64,000 nt of DNA. Origin: Oryzias latipes (taxonomy: Eukaryota; Chordata; Actinopteri; Beloniformes; Adrianichthyidae). The notes beneath the pieces are model-generated. The model had not been told where the DNA came from, did not search any database, and saw only the letters and a list, made by a program, of their open reading frames with translations. Both the position numbers and the translations under genes were made by a program. Shown here one piece after another: positions 29,276 to 42,800 of this stretch; position 1 is the stretch's first letter, and each line of letters begins with the position of its first letter. The stretch lies in contig NC_019864.2 of the NCBI RefSeq assembly GCF_002234675.1, forward strand, positions 15,083,582 through 15,147,581, read 5' to 3'.

Positions 29276-29780
29276 AACGCATTAAAAATGACTGTTTTTG
29301 TTTTTCTCCAGCACTTCAGGGATAGGTAGCATATATTGAAGCTGTAAAATGAAAAATATCTGAGCTTTGAGTTATTCAGATAGCAAAGATTTAGAGTGTG
29401 GAACCTGCAAAGAGGCAGTATGAGGTATAAAAACATCTGAAATAAGGTTGTTTTGATGATAAATATGTGCAGCTATGTGCATACTTTTTATGTATACTAT
29501 TTTATTTTAAAATGCCAAGAAAATATTTGACTTTTCAGTACCTTTGTTAAGTAAGAAGTTGATTCAGTTGTATATTTATTATAAAACATGAACTATAAAT
29601 CAAGAAGAGTATTCTGAAGAAACACTTGAGAAATATTTCAGCCCTTATATTCCACCTTTAAGAGTTCAATTGAAACCCCAACAACCATCCGTGCATGTAA
29701 AGGATGGTCAGAAGTCCCTTATTTCCCATAGCTGTTTCTGCATTTTTGAAAAGAAAAAAAAAATGATTGCAACAAAAGTT

Positions 29781-32689
29781 TTAGTCCTCCAGGAAAAGTG
29801 CAGCTCCTCCAGCCGGCTTTGAAACAAACAAACTTTGTTTTTCCATAGCCGCCCTGCGGGGGTCGGGGGTGTAGTATGCATCTCTGACAGCTTTTAGGAA
29901 AGACTCCATCTTCTTACTGGGAACCATGGAGACGGCACAGCCTCCCCATCCGGCTCCTGTCAACCGGGATCCAACGGCCCCCGACTTTCTGTGTTCAGAT
30001 AAAACAGCAAAGATCATTTTAGAGATTGAATACTACAAAGTCAGCCCATTAATCTTTTTCTTGAATATCAGGATGGGCTGCAGGAATAAAGGAGAACCCA
30101 TTAAAATGCTATTTATCTCACTGAAGGAAAGCAAGCGTTTAATAGGTTACAATCAATACAAATCAATCAGTGTTTAAAAAAATCTAAAGGGAGTTCTTTT
30201 TTTTCCCCACATTCTCCTCTTATTTCACATCTTGCTGACATTTACTAAGTTGGGCTAAAAAAAAAATGCTGGAGTTTGACTTGTGGTTTTGAAGGAAAAA
30301 AATCCAAACTGTCCAGAAGGTGGCAGTAAAGGAAAACTCCAGCAACCTATCATGTTGATCGACCAAATCACAGTCAAGAGACTTCGGTGATTACAAGGTA
30401 AAAACTGAGAAAGTTAGTTAACAGATATTCTGGAGCAATTTTAACAACACTTCAAATGGATTTGTCACAGTAAAGTCATTCCCTGAGGCCTTTTTTACTG
30501 TAGTGTAATAATCTTAAAAACTCAGACAGCTTTGTGGGGCAATTTGTAAAACAGTTTGATAAATCATAAGAAAGTATCTTTCAGAAAAGAAAACCTACAG
30601 AGCAGCGAAATAATTTCTGATAAATCTCTAAAATGGTCAAATGTGACCTGCAGGACTTACAGACAGATGTCCACCAGTTGGTCCAGTTCAGGACAGCTGC
30701 ATTCATAGAGGTCTCTGCAGCTCACATGGCTCTGGTTCATCAGATCCCCCAGGAGACGTATGGCGTCGACCGGTTCAGAGTCACAGACGCTCTTGAAGCT
30801 CATCACCCGAGCAGCTTCACCGTACACATGTTTGCTCCGCTGGTAAAGCTTAAAGTGCGTTTCTAGGAGACAAGACGTAAGATGCAAATGTCATCTTTAG
30901 TGCACATGCAAAAATGATGTTCATGGAGTTTAAATAATATAAACTCACTTTTAACTTGACTATTAAGCTAAAGAAAAACACTTAAACTCCTATTCAGAGT
31001 TGAGATTTAAAGAAAATCTTGACCAAATAACTGAGTTAATTTGCAGATGTGAGCTGTTACACACCCTGCTGGGTGTTGGCACTCAGCACTTCTGTTGAGA
31101 ACTTCTCCGAGGTGATGCTCAGGAGCTTGCAGATCTCCTCCCGAGTGTACGGTTCAGGATGAAACACCTCCTCCACCATGGCCAGCATCTCCTCCAGAGA
31201 GGCATTCAGTTCAGTCTGAACCTGAGACAGCTTGGACACTTTGCTTGGGTCCAGACCACGATGATGCGCCAGCATCTGCATCCACACAAACAACACAGGT
31301 TCAAAACCAGTCGAATGAAGCTGGAGATTTTAAAAAAGACCAAAAATTAACTTTAGCATGCAGCTTCAAACTCCACCTTTGTGGCAATCCGGCACTCCAC
31401 CACACGGATGTTGTAGTGAGAGGAGGCGGCTTTGTTCATCTCCTTGCAACAGTTGGAAATCACAAATACAGCTCCCTCTGGAAGCTTCACATCAGTGGCC
31501 CGCAGAGGGTGAAACTCTATCAGCTTTGCCTGACAATAGATGCAAAAATTAATGCACACTTTTGTTTAAGGGTTACCTTTTAAGGAAAAAAGACTGATGG
31601 AAAACAGGTACACACAGTGCCTTTTTCTGCCAGAAAAGAAATGGACTGGTCCATGCCTCCCCCCTCTGTACCGATGTAGCGCTCACATTTGGCACATATC
31701 TCAGCAAGAGCCACCTGGAGGAATAAATGCACATAAACAGAGGGCTTCGAAGTATCTTCGTATTTATCCTCTTAGTAAGGATTTTACCTTGGAAAGGGAT
31801 TTCTGATTGGCTTCCATAGTTAACAGACCAGCACAACAAACCAAAGCACTTGAGCTCGATAGACCGGAACTGGGAGGAATAGATCCATCTACCACACAGG
31901 ACATCCCAGCCAAACGAGGGATCCCAAACTTCTCCTGCAGGAAAAAAAACACTCACAGCAACAAAAACTGTACAAATATTTATTTTCATTCCAGGTCAAT
32001 TATTTCAGACATTACATAACAAACACATCATACCTGGATACCTTTAACTCCACAGAGAAAATAATAATACCACTTTGGGTCGTCTTTGTTTATGGCGATG
32101 TCCTCTGAGCATGACACTTTATAATCTCTGCAGATGACCAAAAACACGTTTGTAATGCAAGAAATCCTAACAATCAACCATTTAGGAAGAATTAAAATGA
32201 TATCTGGTCTCTTACTTATATTGAGGATTTATGTTTGCCAGTTGGATCATTCCAGAGTTGTTTACAGACACAGCTGCAAGGATGTTCTGCTCAATGGCCA
32301 TCGGCAGTACAGAATAACCGCAGTAATCAATGTGTTCCCCTGGTAAATGTATTACAAGAAAATAAAGAAAGAAAAGTGTCCCAGTGAGATCAAATGACTT
32401 GTATTAATGAAAAAAACATCAATTTATTTAGTTATGATGATAACACAGAAAAATGGAGCATTTAGTTTACCTATTAGATTAACTCTTCCAGGTGCACACG
32501 TGTAGAATAGTGGGGATTCTCCATACTTGGCTTCAAATGCATTTTTCAGGTTTTTCAACCTGCAGATGACACTATATTCAAGTAAATAAGAGCCACACGG
32601 TTGCCTCTTTCCCTCAACTGTCCTCATTTGTCATCTCACCTTTGATTTGTAGCAATCGATGTCTTTATCTTGGGTGGGTTTGAGGCCAT
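29781..32689 (-). CDS. galk2: N-acetylgalactosamine kinase (GALK2, GHMP kinase)
   Basis: Coding exons: 32689-32640, 32559-32471, 32339-32216, 32127-32034, 31934-31788, 31714-31616, 31529-31377, 31275-31065, 30862-30661, 29988-29781; 458 aa, the human length. The enzyme phosphorylates GalNAc (and galactose weakly) at C1 in the cytosol. GHMP motif 1 [14 protein letters not shown] is at about 39-52, the ATP loop [14 protein letters not shown] at about 139-152, the catalytic Asp in [12 protein letters not shown] at about 190, and motif 3 [12 protein letters not shown] at about 396-407. The order and spacing match GALK2 better than GALK1 (for example [12 protein letters not shown] and QLVDIC blocks). 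The 3' UTR probably ends near AATAAA at 29575-29580 (minus strand). The codon at the last junction gives Leu (CT|A) where human has Arg. Confidence 0.96.
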
Positions 32690-33885
32690 TTTTCACCTGA
32701 TTTGGAATAATCTGGGTGTTTACGTGGTCCCACGACGTTAAATTGGGGAAGTGGTGAGCAGCCTGTGTCCTGTCAGCTGACTAAAATCCTGGATCTGAAA
32801 CCGCTGAACTCCAGTCAGCTAAAAGCGAAAACTCTTACTCAGGAAAGCGTGATTATCACGGGAAAGACTGATGCTGGAACAGGATTCAACGCTAAACGCG
32901 GAAGTCGGGGGCGGAGCTAACGTGTTTTTGTCCCAACTGAGCCACCGTACACAGAGGAGTGTATTTATATCAATTTTTTTTAAGGTAAACACATAGTTAT
33001 AGTCAATGAAAAAAAAACTTTAGTGAAAATATTTTTGACTTAAAAAAGACAAAAAAATAAAATAAGTCATTAAAAATACCATTTTTTTTTAATATTGACT
33101 GGACTACACTTCCCAAAAAATTAGTTTGTGTTACTATGGCAACTGTTCTTTTTTTGTTCCGGGTTTAGGAACCAAAGTATCTGCTTTGTTTTTTGCTACC
33201 TAAATTTCAAACGGCAAAAATGGGTAACATTAAAATTATGCGACCAACGGCAACACGAGACAGTGAAAGTTAGAGGTTGTGGGTTTTCTGCAGTACGGTG
33301 AAACTTTGCAATGGCTGGGCGCCGCTGATGCGCGGGAGTTTTCAAACTGGGCGAGTCCACAGACCGTGGGTCCGTTTAAAGAGGATGCTAATCTGTGTGC
33401 TACTTAGCCACGGTTAGCTTCGTACATTTCTTACTTTACAGTGTTGTTAAATGCTTGCAACGTTACGTTAGACGCGTTTCTATTTTTTTAAATATTATTT
33501 CGTGTAGCCATTTATGTTTCAACATGTACTTAGATAAACAGAATGCCACACGTAGTTTTAGCTAACTGGAGCCGCATCTTCAGATAGCCTTGTTTGTTGG
33601 TAGCGTTTGTTTTAACGCGTTCAAATAGGAGGATGTCCAGCTAGACAAAATACATTTTTTATCTTCAATCAGGTAATACGTTACATTGGTTAGCTTCTAC
33701 CTTCACCTGTGTGAGGTGACGCTCATTGTTTTTACCAATACTAGTAGTTAACCTTTGACACTAGCACGTAGCTCAGCTGGTGACTGAAGAAAAACATAGT
33801 CTAGACTGCTGTGTTTGAAAGGCAGGATAGCCACCTTATTCCTGTTTTGCTTCTCTTTTCCCAGCCCACCAGCAAGTTTTGCAGC
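32690..33885. promoter_or_regulatory. Head-to-head promoter interval between galk2 and cep152
   Basis: The galk2 ATG (minus, 32689) and cep152 ATG (plus, 33886) are about 1.2 kb apart. The cep152 exon begins at an acceptor (TTTTCCCAG at 33864), so its non-coding first exon must lie upstream, probably within 33240-33420. The interval 32870-33420 has the highest CpG content here and no TATA box, consistent with a shared or bidirectional promoter. The exact starts are not visible. Confidence 0.5.
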
Positions 33886-36800
33886 ATGTCCATAGACTTT
33901 GACAGTGCTGCTCTCCAAACTCAGCATGATGATGAAGAATATGACCAAGAGGACTACGCAAGGGAGCAAGAGGTGACATAATAATGTGAAAGCTAACCTC
34001 ATTTGTGAGATGTAAAGGGTGGATGAAAACTAGATCAACAAAAGCATCGGACTGCATCTTTAAAATCAAGGGAGCAAGAGGTGATATAAAATGATAATAT
34101 GAAAGCTAACCTCATTTGTTAGATATTAAGGGTGGGTGAAAATAAGATCAACAAAAGCATCGGACTGCATCTTTAAAATCATATTCAAACTGTCATTTAT
34201 TTCTCACGCCTCAATCTGTTGAGCCATGACTGTGAGCTATTATTGGCTCCAGGGAGGACCTCCTTTCAGGTGTGTCATAAGCTTAAACAAGCTCTGCTGT
34301 CTCTATTTAAGTTATTTGGCCTCTCATGCCTGACCCCACTACACGGAACAAAGCAGAAATGCTTTAGCTAAAATTGTAATGAATTTGGCAGGACTCTGCA
34401 AGTTTATTTTGAAATTTTAGCCCAATTTCAAGCAAGCCAGTGAAGTGGGAAATGTTGACCACCAGTAATCGGAATGTTTCTGCTCCAGTTAACCTTGCTA
34501 TATGTTTGGTCTGAACAATGGAGTTCTTTTTGGAGCAAAACAGAGGAATAACACAGGGAGCTGACGGCATGCCAGGCAGGTTTTGAATATTTCCAGCAGA
34601 AGGTCATCTCTCCAGACACTCAGACTGCTGATGGTTGTGTTAGAGCTCGTGCAGAAGAAGAGTTGTCTCTGTAGTCAGTTTTTTAAATTTATAATTGCAC
34701 AAATGGGTCCTTCTATTGTGGAAGCTGTGGATGATTTGAGGACCATTCAACAATCCTTGTGGGAAGTAAGTCCAGCAGACACTGCTTGTTTAATCGTCTC
34801 TTTTTTTCCAGCACAGAGAGAAGCTATTTTAAACAAAATCTTCTCAATAGTTGGTCTTATACAGAACTTTATTGCAAATAATGATTAACCAGTAACGGTT
34901 TCACATTGTTGAGAAGCTGTTAGTGGAGGTTGAGGCTTGTATCTCCCTTTCTTAGCTCATCAAGTATAAACAATCATAATTCAAATGTTTAAAAATACAA
35001 AATAAATCAAAATATTATTATTTTGCTGTAGTTACAGTGTAACTTCAAATGAGCTTTTATGAAAATATGAGTTTAACTGCTGCTTCAGTGTGATTGATCT
35101 TGTGCAAATATAAAAGCAGCTTCTGTGCCTGTCATTGATTACCTCCGTGTGCTTTAGTTTTTCAACCTGTGTTACTTTATAACTCTGTTGCTTGGCAACC
35201 TCAGTGACTCATATCTGTGCTGTGTTTTCTCTGCAGTTGCACCAGCTGCTCACAGACCTGCCTGATGACATGCTGGAGGACAGCGTGGACTCCTCCTCCC
35301 CTGAGCTGGAGTGCTCCACCTACAGCAATAAAAACGCAGCCAACAGGTAAATGCATGCGGTGGACACATTAGTGCCACCGATTAAAGGTAAATTGCTCTG
35401 TTGTTTGATGCATGTTTGGTTTTTCAGCCCACGGGCTCAGTGGAACCAGCAGTGGTCAGATCACACCCACACACAGGTAAGACCTCACTTTTCCCTCTTG
35501 ATAGATTTTTGCTTTCACCAATTAAACAAAAGATGAAATTATCATTTTGTTACTTTTTGGAGAACTTTGAGGATGACTATGATGGAAGCTCGCATGGTGA
35601 TTATGCCTATAAAGATGGAGTAGCTGATATTAATGGGCATCACAGTCAAAATCAGCCCCTGCCTCATACCTGGACTCAGGAACATCAGTTTGGACCGGAG
35701 GATTATGAATACACAAACCGATGTACAGAGAACGAGGATTTTCCCATTCACTTTGAGCCGCAGTCAGCCCCGGAAAGAACTGAAAATCACATGGAATATA
35801 ATGGAGTAGAGGACTACACAGATGAGCACAACTCCAGAAACCTCTTTCAAGTAAGTGATCAACAAAGAGAGGCTGCTGAGGTGGCTTGTCAAACAGATGA
35901 GACTGAAGTCAACGGTGTGATGATTTCTGCCGAAGATAAAATATACTCAACATGTGTGAATATATTTTTACCCTTTGGAGATCTTAGTTACAGTTTGTCT
36001 GTGTTTCTGAAAACAAACAAAATAACAAGGTTTTTTTTATTTTTACCAGCAGTCAGTGGAGCTTAGTTCTATCTTTTTGAGTGAATTACAAGTAATCTCA
36101 GTTGTTAAATTATACAAAGATTTAGGAAATTATATCTACAAACATAACATAAAAAATGAAATGATGCCAAAAATGCTCATAATGTTTCAATATATAAGCT
36201 TTTCTCATATTTTTTTGTGGAAAAAATGGAGAAGAAAGTAAAATGATGCCTATTGAAAACTGAAGTTTTTATGGGTAAATGTTTTACAATATATCTTTAA
36301 ATTATTTGTAATTTTCTCCCATTTTTTTTAAAATATTTTTCTGTGTTTTTTTGACAAAATTTGAAATGTGAGCAGGAGGATCAGCGTCTAAATCAGTATA
36401 AGGTCGGCTACAATCCACAGCATCCCGCCCATCTACCAAAGATGTTGAACTCTCAGTCCGCTCAGCAAGAAGGCCCCTATGACCAGCTGCAGAGACAGCT
36501 CCTGGATAAAACCCAACGTGAGTCTTGCAAAAGTTATTATTTAGAAATTAGGCTTCTGTGTGTGTTATCTGCTTTTCTATATTTTTTGCGTTTGTTCATA
36601 GTTTTCTGGTATGGATTTGTGTTTCATAAGTTTTAGTCTCTGCTCTTGTACTTTCGTCTTTTTTGTTGCGATGAGTAGCTGGGATAAATGCGAACCTGGT
36701 GTAATTTAGAAAGTAGAATGTTCTGCAGGAGTTTGATGCTTCTGACTAGATCAAATAAAATAAAGGGTAAACATTATAAACAAAGTGGCAGAAATAGTAG

Positions 36801-39800
36801 AGAGTCTTGTTTTTCTGTCTCTAAGGCTGGATTTTTCTAACTAGAAAATATGTGTCAAACTTTTGGTAAATCTCAGGCAGCCCCTGAAATGTAGTCCCAG
36901 TTTTACTAACTAAACTTTAGTTTTTACTAAGTAAAATCTAGATTAGTGTTAGTTTATATGTCAAAGAATTTTAGGTAATTGCATGTGATTAAAACCGCTC
37001 ACAGTCAGACGTCTGATCTGCAAAAGATATAGAGATAGAGAAGTTCAAACCAAGACTTTTGGCGCTTTAAAGCTCTTGTAAGTAAATGAAAACGACCTCA
37101 ATCGCAGTGCTCATAAGGCCAGACAGTTGCAGATAAAGTTCTCTGAAAAGATCGCCTGTCGGGTTAGTTATAGTTCTTCACACAGTATTCAAAAAATTGT
37201 AGGAAGTTATTGTGTTGATTAAGACTTATTTCTTTTTACTTTTTAGAAAATGCGGATCAGGAGCAGATTTCTCAGCTTCAGATTTTGAACAAAGCTCAAC
37301 AAAGACAGATTGAAGACATGGAGCGGAAGCTGGAGGATTCCCGCCGGAGTCTGCGATACCTGGAGCATCAGTTTGCAATTGTCAAGGGTACGTTTTACAC
37401 ATGGATATAGGTTTAATTATCACTTTATGCTATATACTATTATAGTAACCTATATATTGGAGGAAGATATTTCCATTGAATCTAAGGTTGTTATTTAAAA
37501 TATGAGATTTCCTGGGAAACCTTTATGTTATTAGTGGAATTCTTCTCTGATAAGACCAGTTGTTTGTCTTCCAGTTTCTTCTTCACGTACATCTTTTCCT
37601 TGTTGTTATGCAAATTTTGGAATGGTATCTTACATTTTCCTCTTGAATAACAGATGAAAAGGACGGCCTTGCAGTCAGTCTAAAGGAATCGAGTCGACTG
37701 GTTGAACAGGCCAAAGACAGAGAGGCTCAGATGCAGAAAAAGCTAACAGCAGTGGAGCAGCAATTACAGACCCTCAATGAGCGAGACCAGGAGGTAAACA
37801 CCGTCTTTTATCTTTATAGTTATTTCAATTGGTATTGTTCATACTGCATTTATTTTTTTCCTGTGTTGGCAGAACGTAAAGAAACTGGGGATGGCAGACG
37901 CAGCTGTGGACAGCATGAAGCAGCAGATGCTGGAGCTTTGTCGCACTGATACCCTGTCCAGAGTGCGGGAGCAACATGACAGAGACATCACCGTCCTGAA
38001 GGAGCAGCACAACGCAGCACTGCTAGCACTGCAGCAGAATCTAGACTCGGCCTCTCGGGCTCTGAGCGAGCAGGTCTGCAGTTTTATCAAGCTGGACATT
38101 CATTTACCTCAATCAGACGTTATTTACGGTATACGTGATTTATTTATTGTTGTTTTTCTGATGCCTTCAGATTGATGCTGGTCAGAGGTTACGAGAGCAG
38201 GTGAAGCAGCTGGAGCGCCAAAGAGAAGACGAGCAAGTGGAGAGGGCTGGAGTCGTTAATTCTCTTACTCAGCGCCTGGAGGAAAGCCAGCAGCAGTGTG
38301 CCAGGCTGCTTCAGACAAGTGAGTGAAGAAGGAAGCAAGTAGTCGGTGTGTTCTGTTTACTTCCCTCTCACCGGTGAACCTTTTTTTCTGCAGATTCAGT
38401 TCAGGAGATGAAACAAATGGAAATCAAGCTGCAGCAGGCTCAGTCTTCCAAAGCACTGAGTGAAAACATGAACAAAGCTTTACAGGTTTGCTCCTGATTT
38501 ATCTGCCACTAAATCCACTCAAAGAGCCTCACCTTGAAGATCTACAGCATGCGATCAAAGTGTTTAATCTCCACGGACATCTGTGTGTGACTGTGTGTCA
38601 TTTGCTTTTAAGACAGACAGTCTGGCGGACAGACACTAGTGGCAATGTGGCCGTCCTTGAACGCTGCATTAACCTTTTGAGTGTAAATAAAACCCTGCAG
38701 CTTAAACTGTGTTTGTTCTTGTCTTAAAGGAGGACATGGCTGATCTGAAGGAGCAGATCACTCTGTATGAATCTGCTGTGAAACATGGAGTTGTGGCGCT
38801 AGACCTCAGCAGTGAGTGGGACCATCATCTGTCCGAATCCTGTTTGGATTTGGGATTTAAGAAGGCAAAACGGAAGAATGGGATCCTTCACAGGTGTTCT
38901 ATCATCACTCCCCTGTCTCCATCTGCTTCTGCTCTGTCTGAGCCTGTGGGCTTTCATCTGAAATCCAAATGAAATTTTTTCTTTTCACCTTCCCTGTAGT
39001 GTTGTGGCCCAGCAAGCAGATTCCAAGCTGCCCAAGGACGAGGCTTTAAGGCTTCTGCGGGCGGAGATGCAGCGCTGTCTGGGGTGCTTAAAGGGGAAGC
39101 GGCAGAAGATTGGTCAGCTGCAGGAGGAACTCCAGCAGCGCCAGGCTCAAGTTAACCAGCTGCAGACGGAGTTGGAGGAAGCAAAGCTTAACTCTGCTGT
39201 GAGAACTCCTTAAATCTATTTCTGTTAAACCATGTTACGTGCAGTTCCTAAAATATTAAGAATAAAAAGCATTTTAGTATAAAAGGTCAATTATTGTAAA
39301 CCATTTCTGTGAAAAGGGGAAAGAAAGCCAGATGAAGACGATGAGGACTCCGGACACTCAGGATTTAATTAAGCTACAGGAAGAAAAGCGGTGCCTGCAG
39401 GAGCAGCTGGAGGTCAGATACATTTGTATTATTGCTGTTTGTTTTGTTTGAATTGTAATTTAAAGTCTTTCCAACGTGCAGCTTCTTGAAAAGCAAAACA
39501 AGGAGCTGAAACTGAGCGAAGAAAAGGTAAAGTGTGCCAACACTGAACTGTGCACCAAAATGAGGCAAATGATCCAGGAGCTGGACCAGGAAAAGCAAGA
39601 AGCAGCAGAACGGTAATTCCAAGGAGACAAGAACATAAAGTTCTGAACATAAAGTTCAAAAGGATTATAAGCTACGTCTGCCTTTAATGTTTTTAAGGTC
39701 TGAGCGGATTAATCAGCAGTATCGGGATGATGTGGTGAACCGGCTCAGAACCGAACTGGTGCAGGAACATGAAGCTCAGGTTGAAGAGCTGACTGCACTT

Positions 39801-42800
39801 CACCAGCAGCAGGTTCAGCAGCTCCAGTAAGACCTCTGCTCCTGTTGTTGAACCCTGCTGTGGATTCAAACCATGCGCGTCTTACTCCTGTGTCTGTTGT
39901 CTTCACAGAAAGCAGCTGTCAGAAATCAACGACAAAATGTTAGCCGTGCAGGAGTGTTACATATCCGTCTGCAGAGAGAAGAGCTTGCTTGAAGACACAA
40001 TCAGCAACACGCAGAAGGAGAAGGAGACTGAAATCCAGCAGCTAGTGGACTCTCGTGTGGCTTTAGTTGAAGCTGAGTGGAAGGCGAAACATCATGAGGT
40101 TCATTATTTAAAACATAAAAAATAACCTTCAACCTTTATCAATAGTAATAAATATTGTCAAATGTGTTTTTCTTTTCTCTTCTTGGCAGATTGAGAAGGC
40201 CTGGACTAAGAAGCTGAAGGACTCTAAAGATCAACAAAGAGAGGCTGCTGAGGTGGCTTGTCAAACAGATGAGACTGAAGTCAACGGTGTGACGAGTTCT
40301 GCCGAAGTGCTGGACTCCAGGCTCACTGCCCAGAGACAGCAGCTCCAACTGGAAGCTGACAGAGTGCAACGGCAAGCTGTGGAGGATGCCAGGAAACACG
40401 TCCAGAGAGAGCTGCAAAAGAAGCACCTGCAGGACATGGCAAAGCAGGTCAGGGGAGACGCTCTAATCTCAGTTTAGTTTTCCTGATCTCTCAGTAGAAG
40501 GAAGCATTTACCACTGAACTTGGTAAAGATGATTTCCAGCCATTCCCACACACGGCCATGCCTCTGTCATGATTGTTGTAAGTCAAGGCGCTTTTATTTT
40601 GAAGGATCTGATGTTTTGTTTTTTTGGCTCATTGTTGTGGGTCAGGTTGAAGGAGCTGTAACTCGTGCTTATAATCGCTGGATCGAGGATCTGCCTTCTT
40701 TACCTGAATACAAAGCCCGTCTGCAAGCAGAAAAGGAAAAGTGGGAAATGTCGCAGGAAAAACTCAGAAAGCAGAGAGTATGACATGTTTTTATTGATAA
40801 CTAAGTTGAAATTGTGTATGTTTTTTTCTTTGATGATGATTATTTTATGTTCCTGTAACTTGTTGCATTTCAGCTGTCCCAGGCTCTGAAGGATACAGAG
40901 GAGCAGGGGCACAGGGACCAGCCGGAGCAGCACAGCTCTGGAGCCAAGAGGGTGGAGGAGCTTCAAGAGGAGATGGGGGTTCTCAAGAGTCAACTAGAAG
41001 ACGCAGCAACGGAGCACGCTGCCCTGCTGAAAGCTGAGCTGGCCGCAGCCAGAGCGGCCTGGAACAGAGACAAACAGCAGGAGATCTCCATCATCCAGGC
41101 CTGCAGCGAGCAGGCGTGTCAGTCTAAGCTGCAGGAGCAAAGCACGAGGATGGAGCAGGCTCTGCAGCAGGCCCGAGAGGACGCTGAGCTCCAGAAGAAA
41201 GAGCTGCTCCTACAGATGGAGGCCAGACTTGAGCAGACATTGAGGGCGCGAGAGGAAGAGTGGAGATGCCAGCTCTCAGAGAGGAAGACACTCCAGCAGA
41301 TGAGAGCAGAGTTTCTTGCAGAACTTCAGTCTGGACTTGCAGAAGTTCACAACAGACTCTTTGAAACCACTAAAACGGATCGGGAAGAGACTGACAGCAG
41401 AACCAGTGGATCCACCTCAGAGGCGACCATAACCTGCATCATTGAAGCCTCCGTCAGAGATGTGGTGAACAGAGCTGTTTCAGAGGCTGAAAAGGAGTGG
41501 AAAAGAGTGAGTTACAGAGTAAAAAGGGATGTCTAATTGGTGATCTGGTAAAGAGTTTTTCCCTTCAAAAGACGAAAACGTTTTTAAGATTTCATTTCCA
41601 CCCTCACAGATGAGCGAGGAGAAACTGAAGTGGGCCCTAAAAGAAGCTCAGGATCAGCATGCAAGAGAAATCCGCAAAGTTCAAAGTAAGCAGTTTACTC
41701 CTCAGAGAGAGCTGCTCAGCTCATGGAACGCTCCTCCAGAACATAACCCGTTTATCCTGCAGGCTCTTCATCCCAGAGGAAGGAGCAGCTGCGCTGCAGC
41801 AGAGACTGCTCGGAGGCGCTGAGCAAACTGCAGAAGAAGAACCAGGAGCTGCAGAGACATTTAGAGAAAGCCTGCCGCCAACTTCAGCATAGCATCCGGG
41901 AACACAAAAGATCCATGCAGCATCTAAAAGGCAGGTCATTTCCAAACATTCTAACATTTTTATGAGCTTTATTGTAATTATTTCTGACTGGTTCATTTTC
42001 AGATGAGCATGAAAGAAAACTACAGACGATGTCTTCAGATCATCTGCAACAACTAGAGGAAGTGAAGAGAGTCGCAGAAACGTCTGGGTTTGTACTCTTT
42101 TCTCAATGTTTCTCACTTAAAATCAAACATTTGCCTGTTTCCTGTGTGAACTAAATATCCTAAGTTTGATACGTCTTTGTATGAATGTAAAACTGTTGAT
42201 CGTTTTGTTTTGCGCATTATTCTTGCTTTGATTGCTTAAAGTAAACCATTTCAAATCAAATCAAAAATATACTATATAGCACAGTAACTAATTCTTTTTT
42301 TAACTTTGAGCTTTTAGGTATGGTACTTTAATTGCACTACTACATCGTTGTTCAGAACCTTTATTTATGTTTATTTTAGCATTTAATTTCATTTTTTGTT
42401 GGCAGATCTTAACATTCAGTTGTGTGCATTTATGTAGAAAAAACAAAGACAAACTTTTTGTAACATTCATATTCTTAATTCTATTCTGGGAGATTTAAAG
42501 TGAATTATAAACGTAATATGCATTTATTTTTTTAAACCATTTTTAGACAGATTTTCTTTCATATAAATCTTTAGATATTTTTCTTTTCAGCAGAAGTTCT
42601 GACCAACAGAGTCTTCATCAAGGCCTGGAGGAGATGAAGCAGCAGTATCTGACCACCGTAGAGAAGATCAGAGGTTTGTTTCATTCGTTCTCTTTGCATT
42701 ATGTCATCCAGAGGGTCTCCACTCACCAAAGTTATCCTTTAAATTCTTTCCTCTTCCTTTTTTTTCTGTCAGGAGACATGTTGCGTTACCTCCAGGAGAG

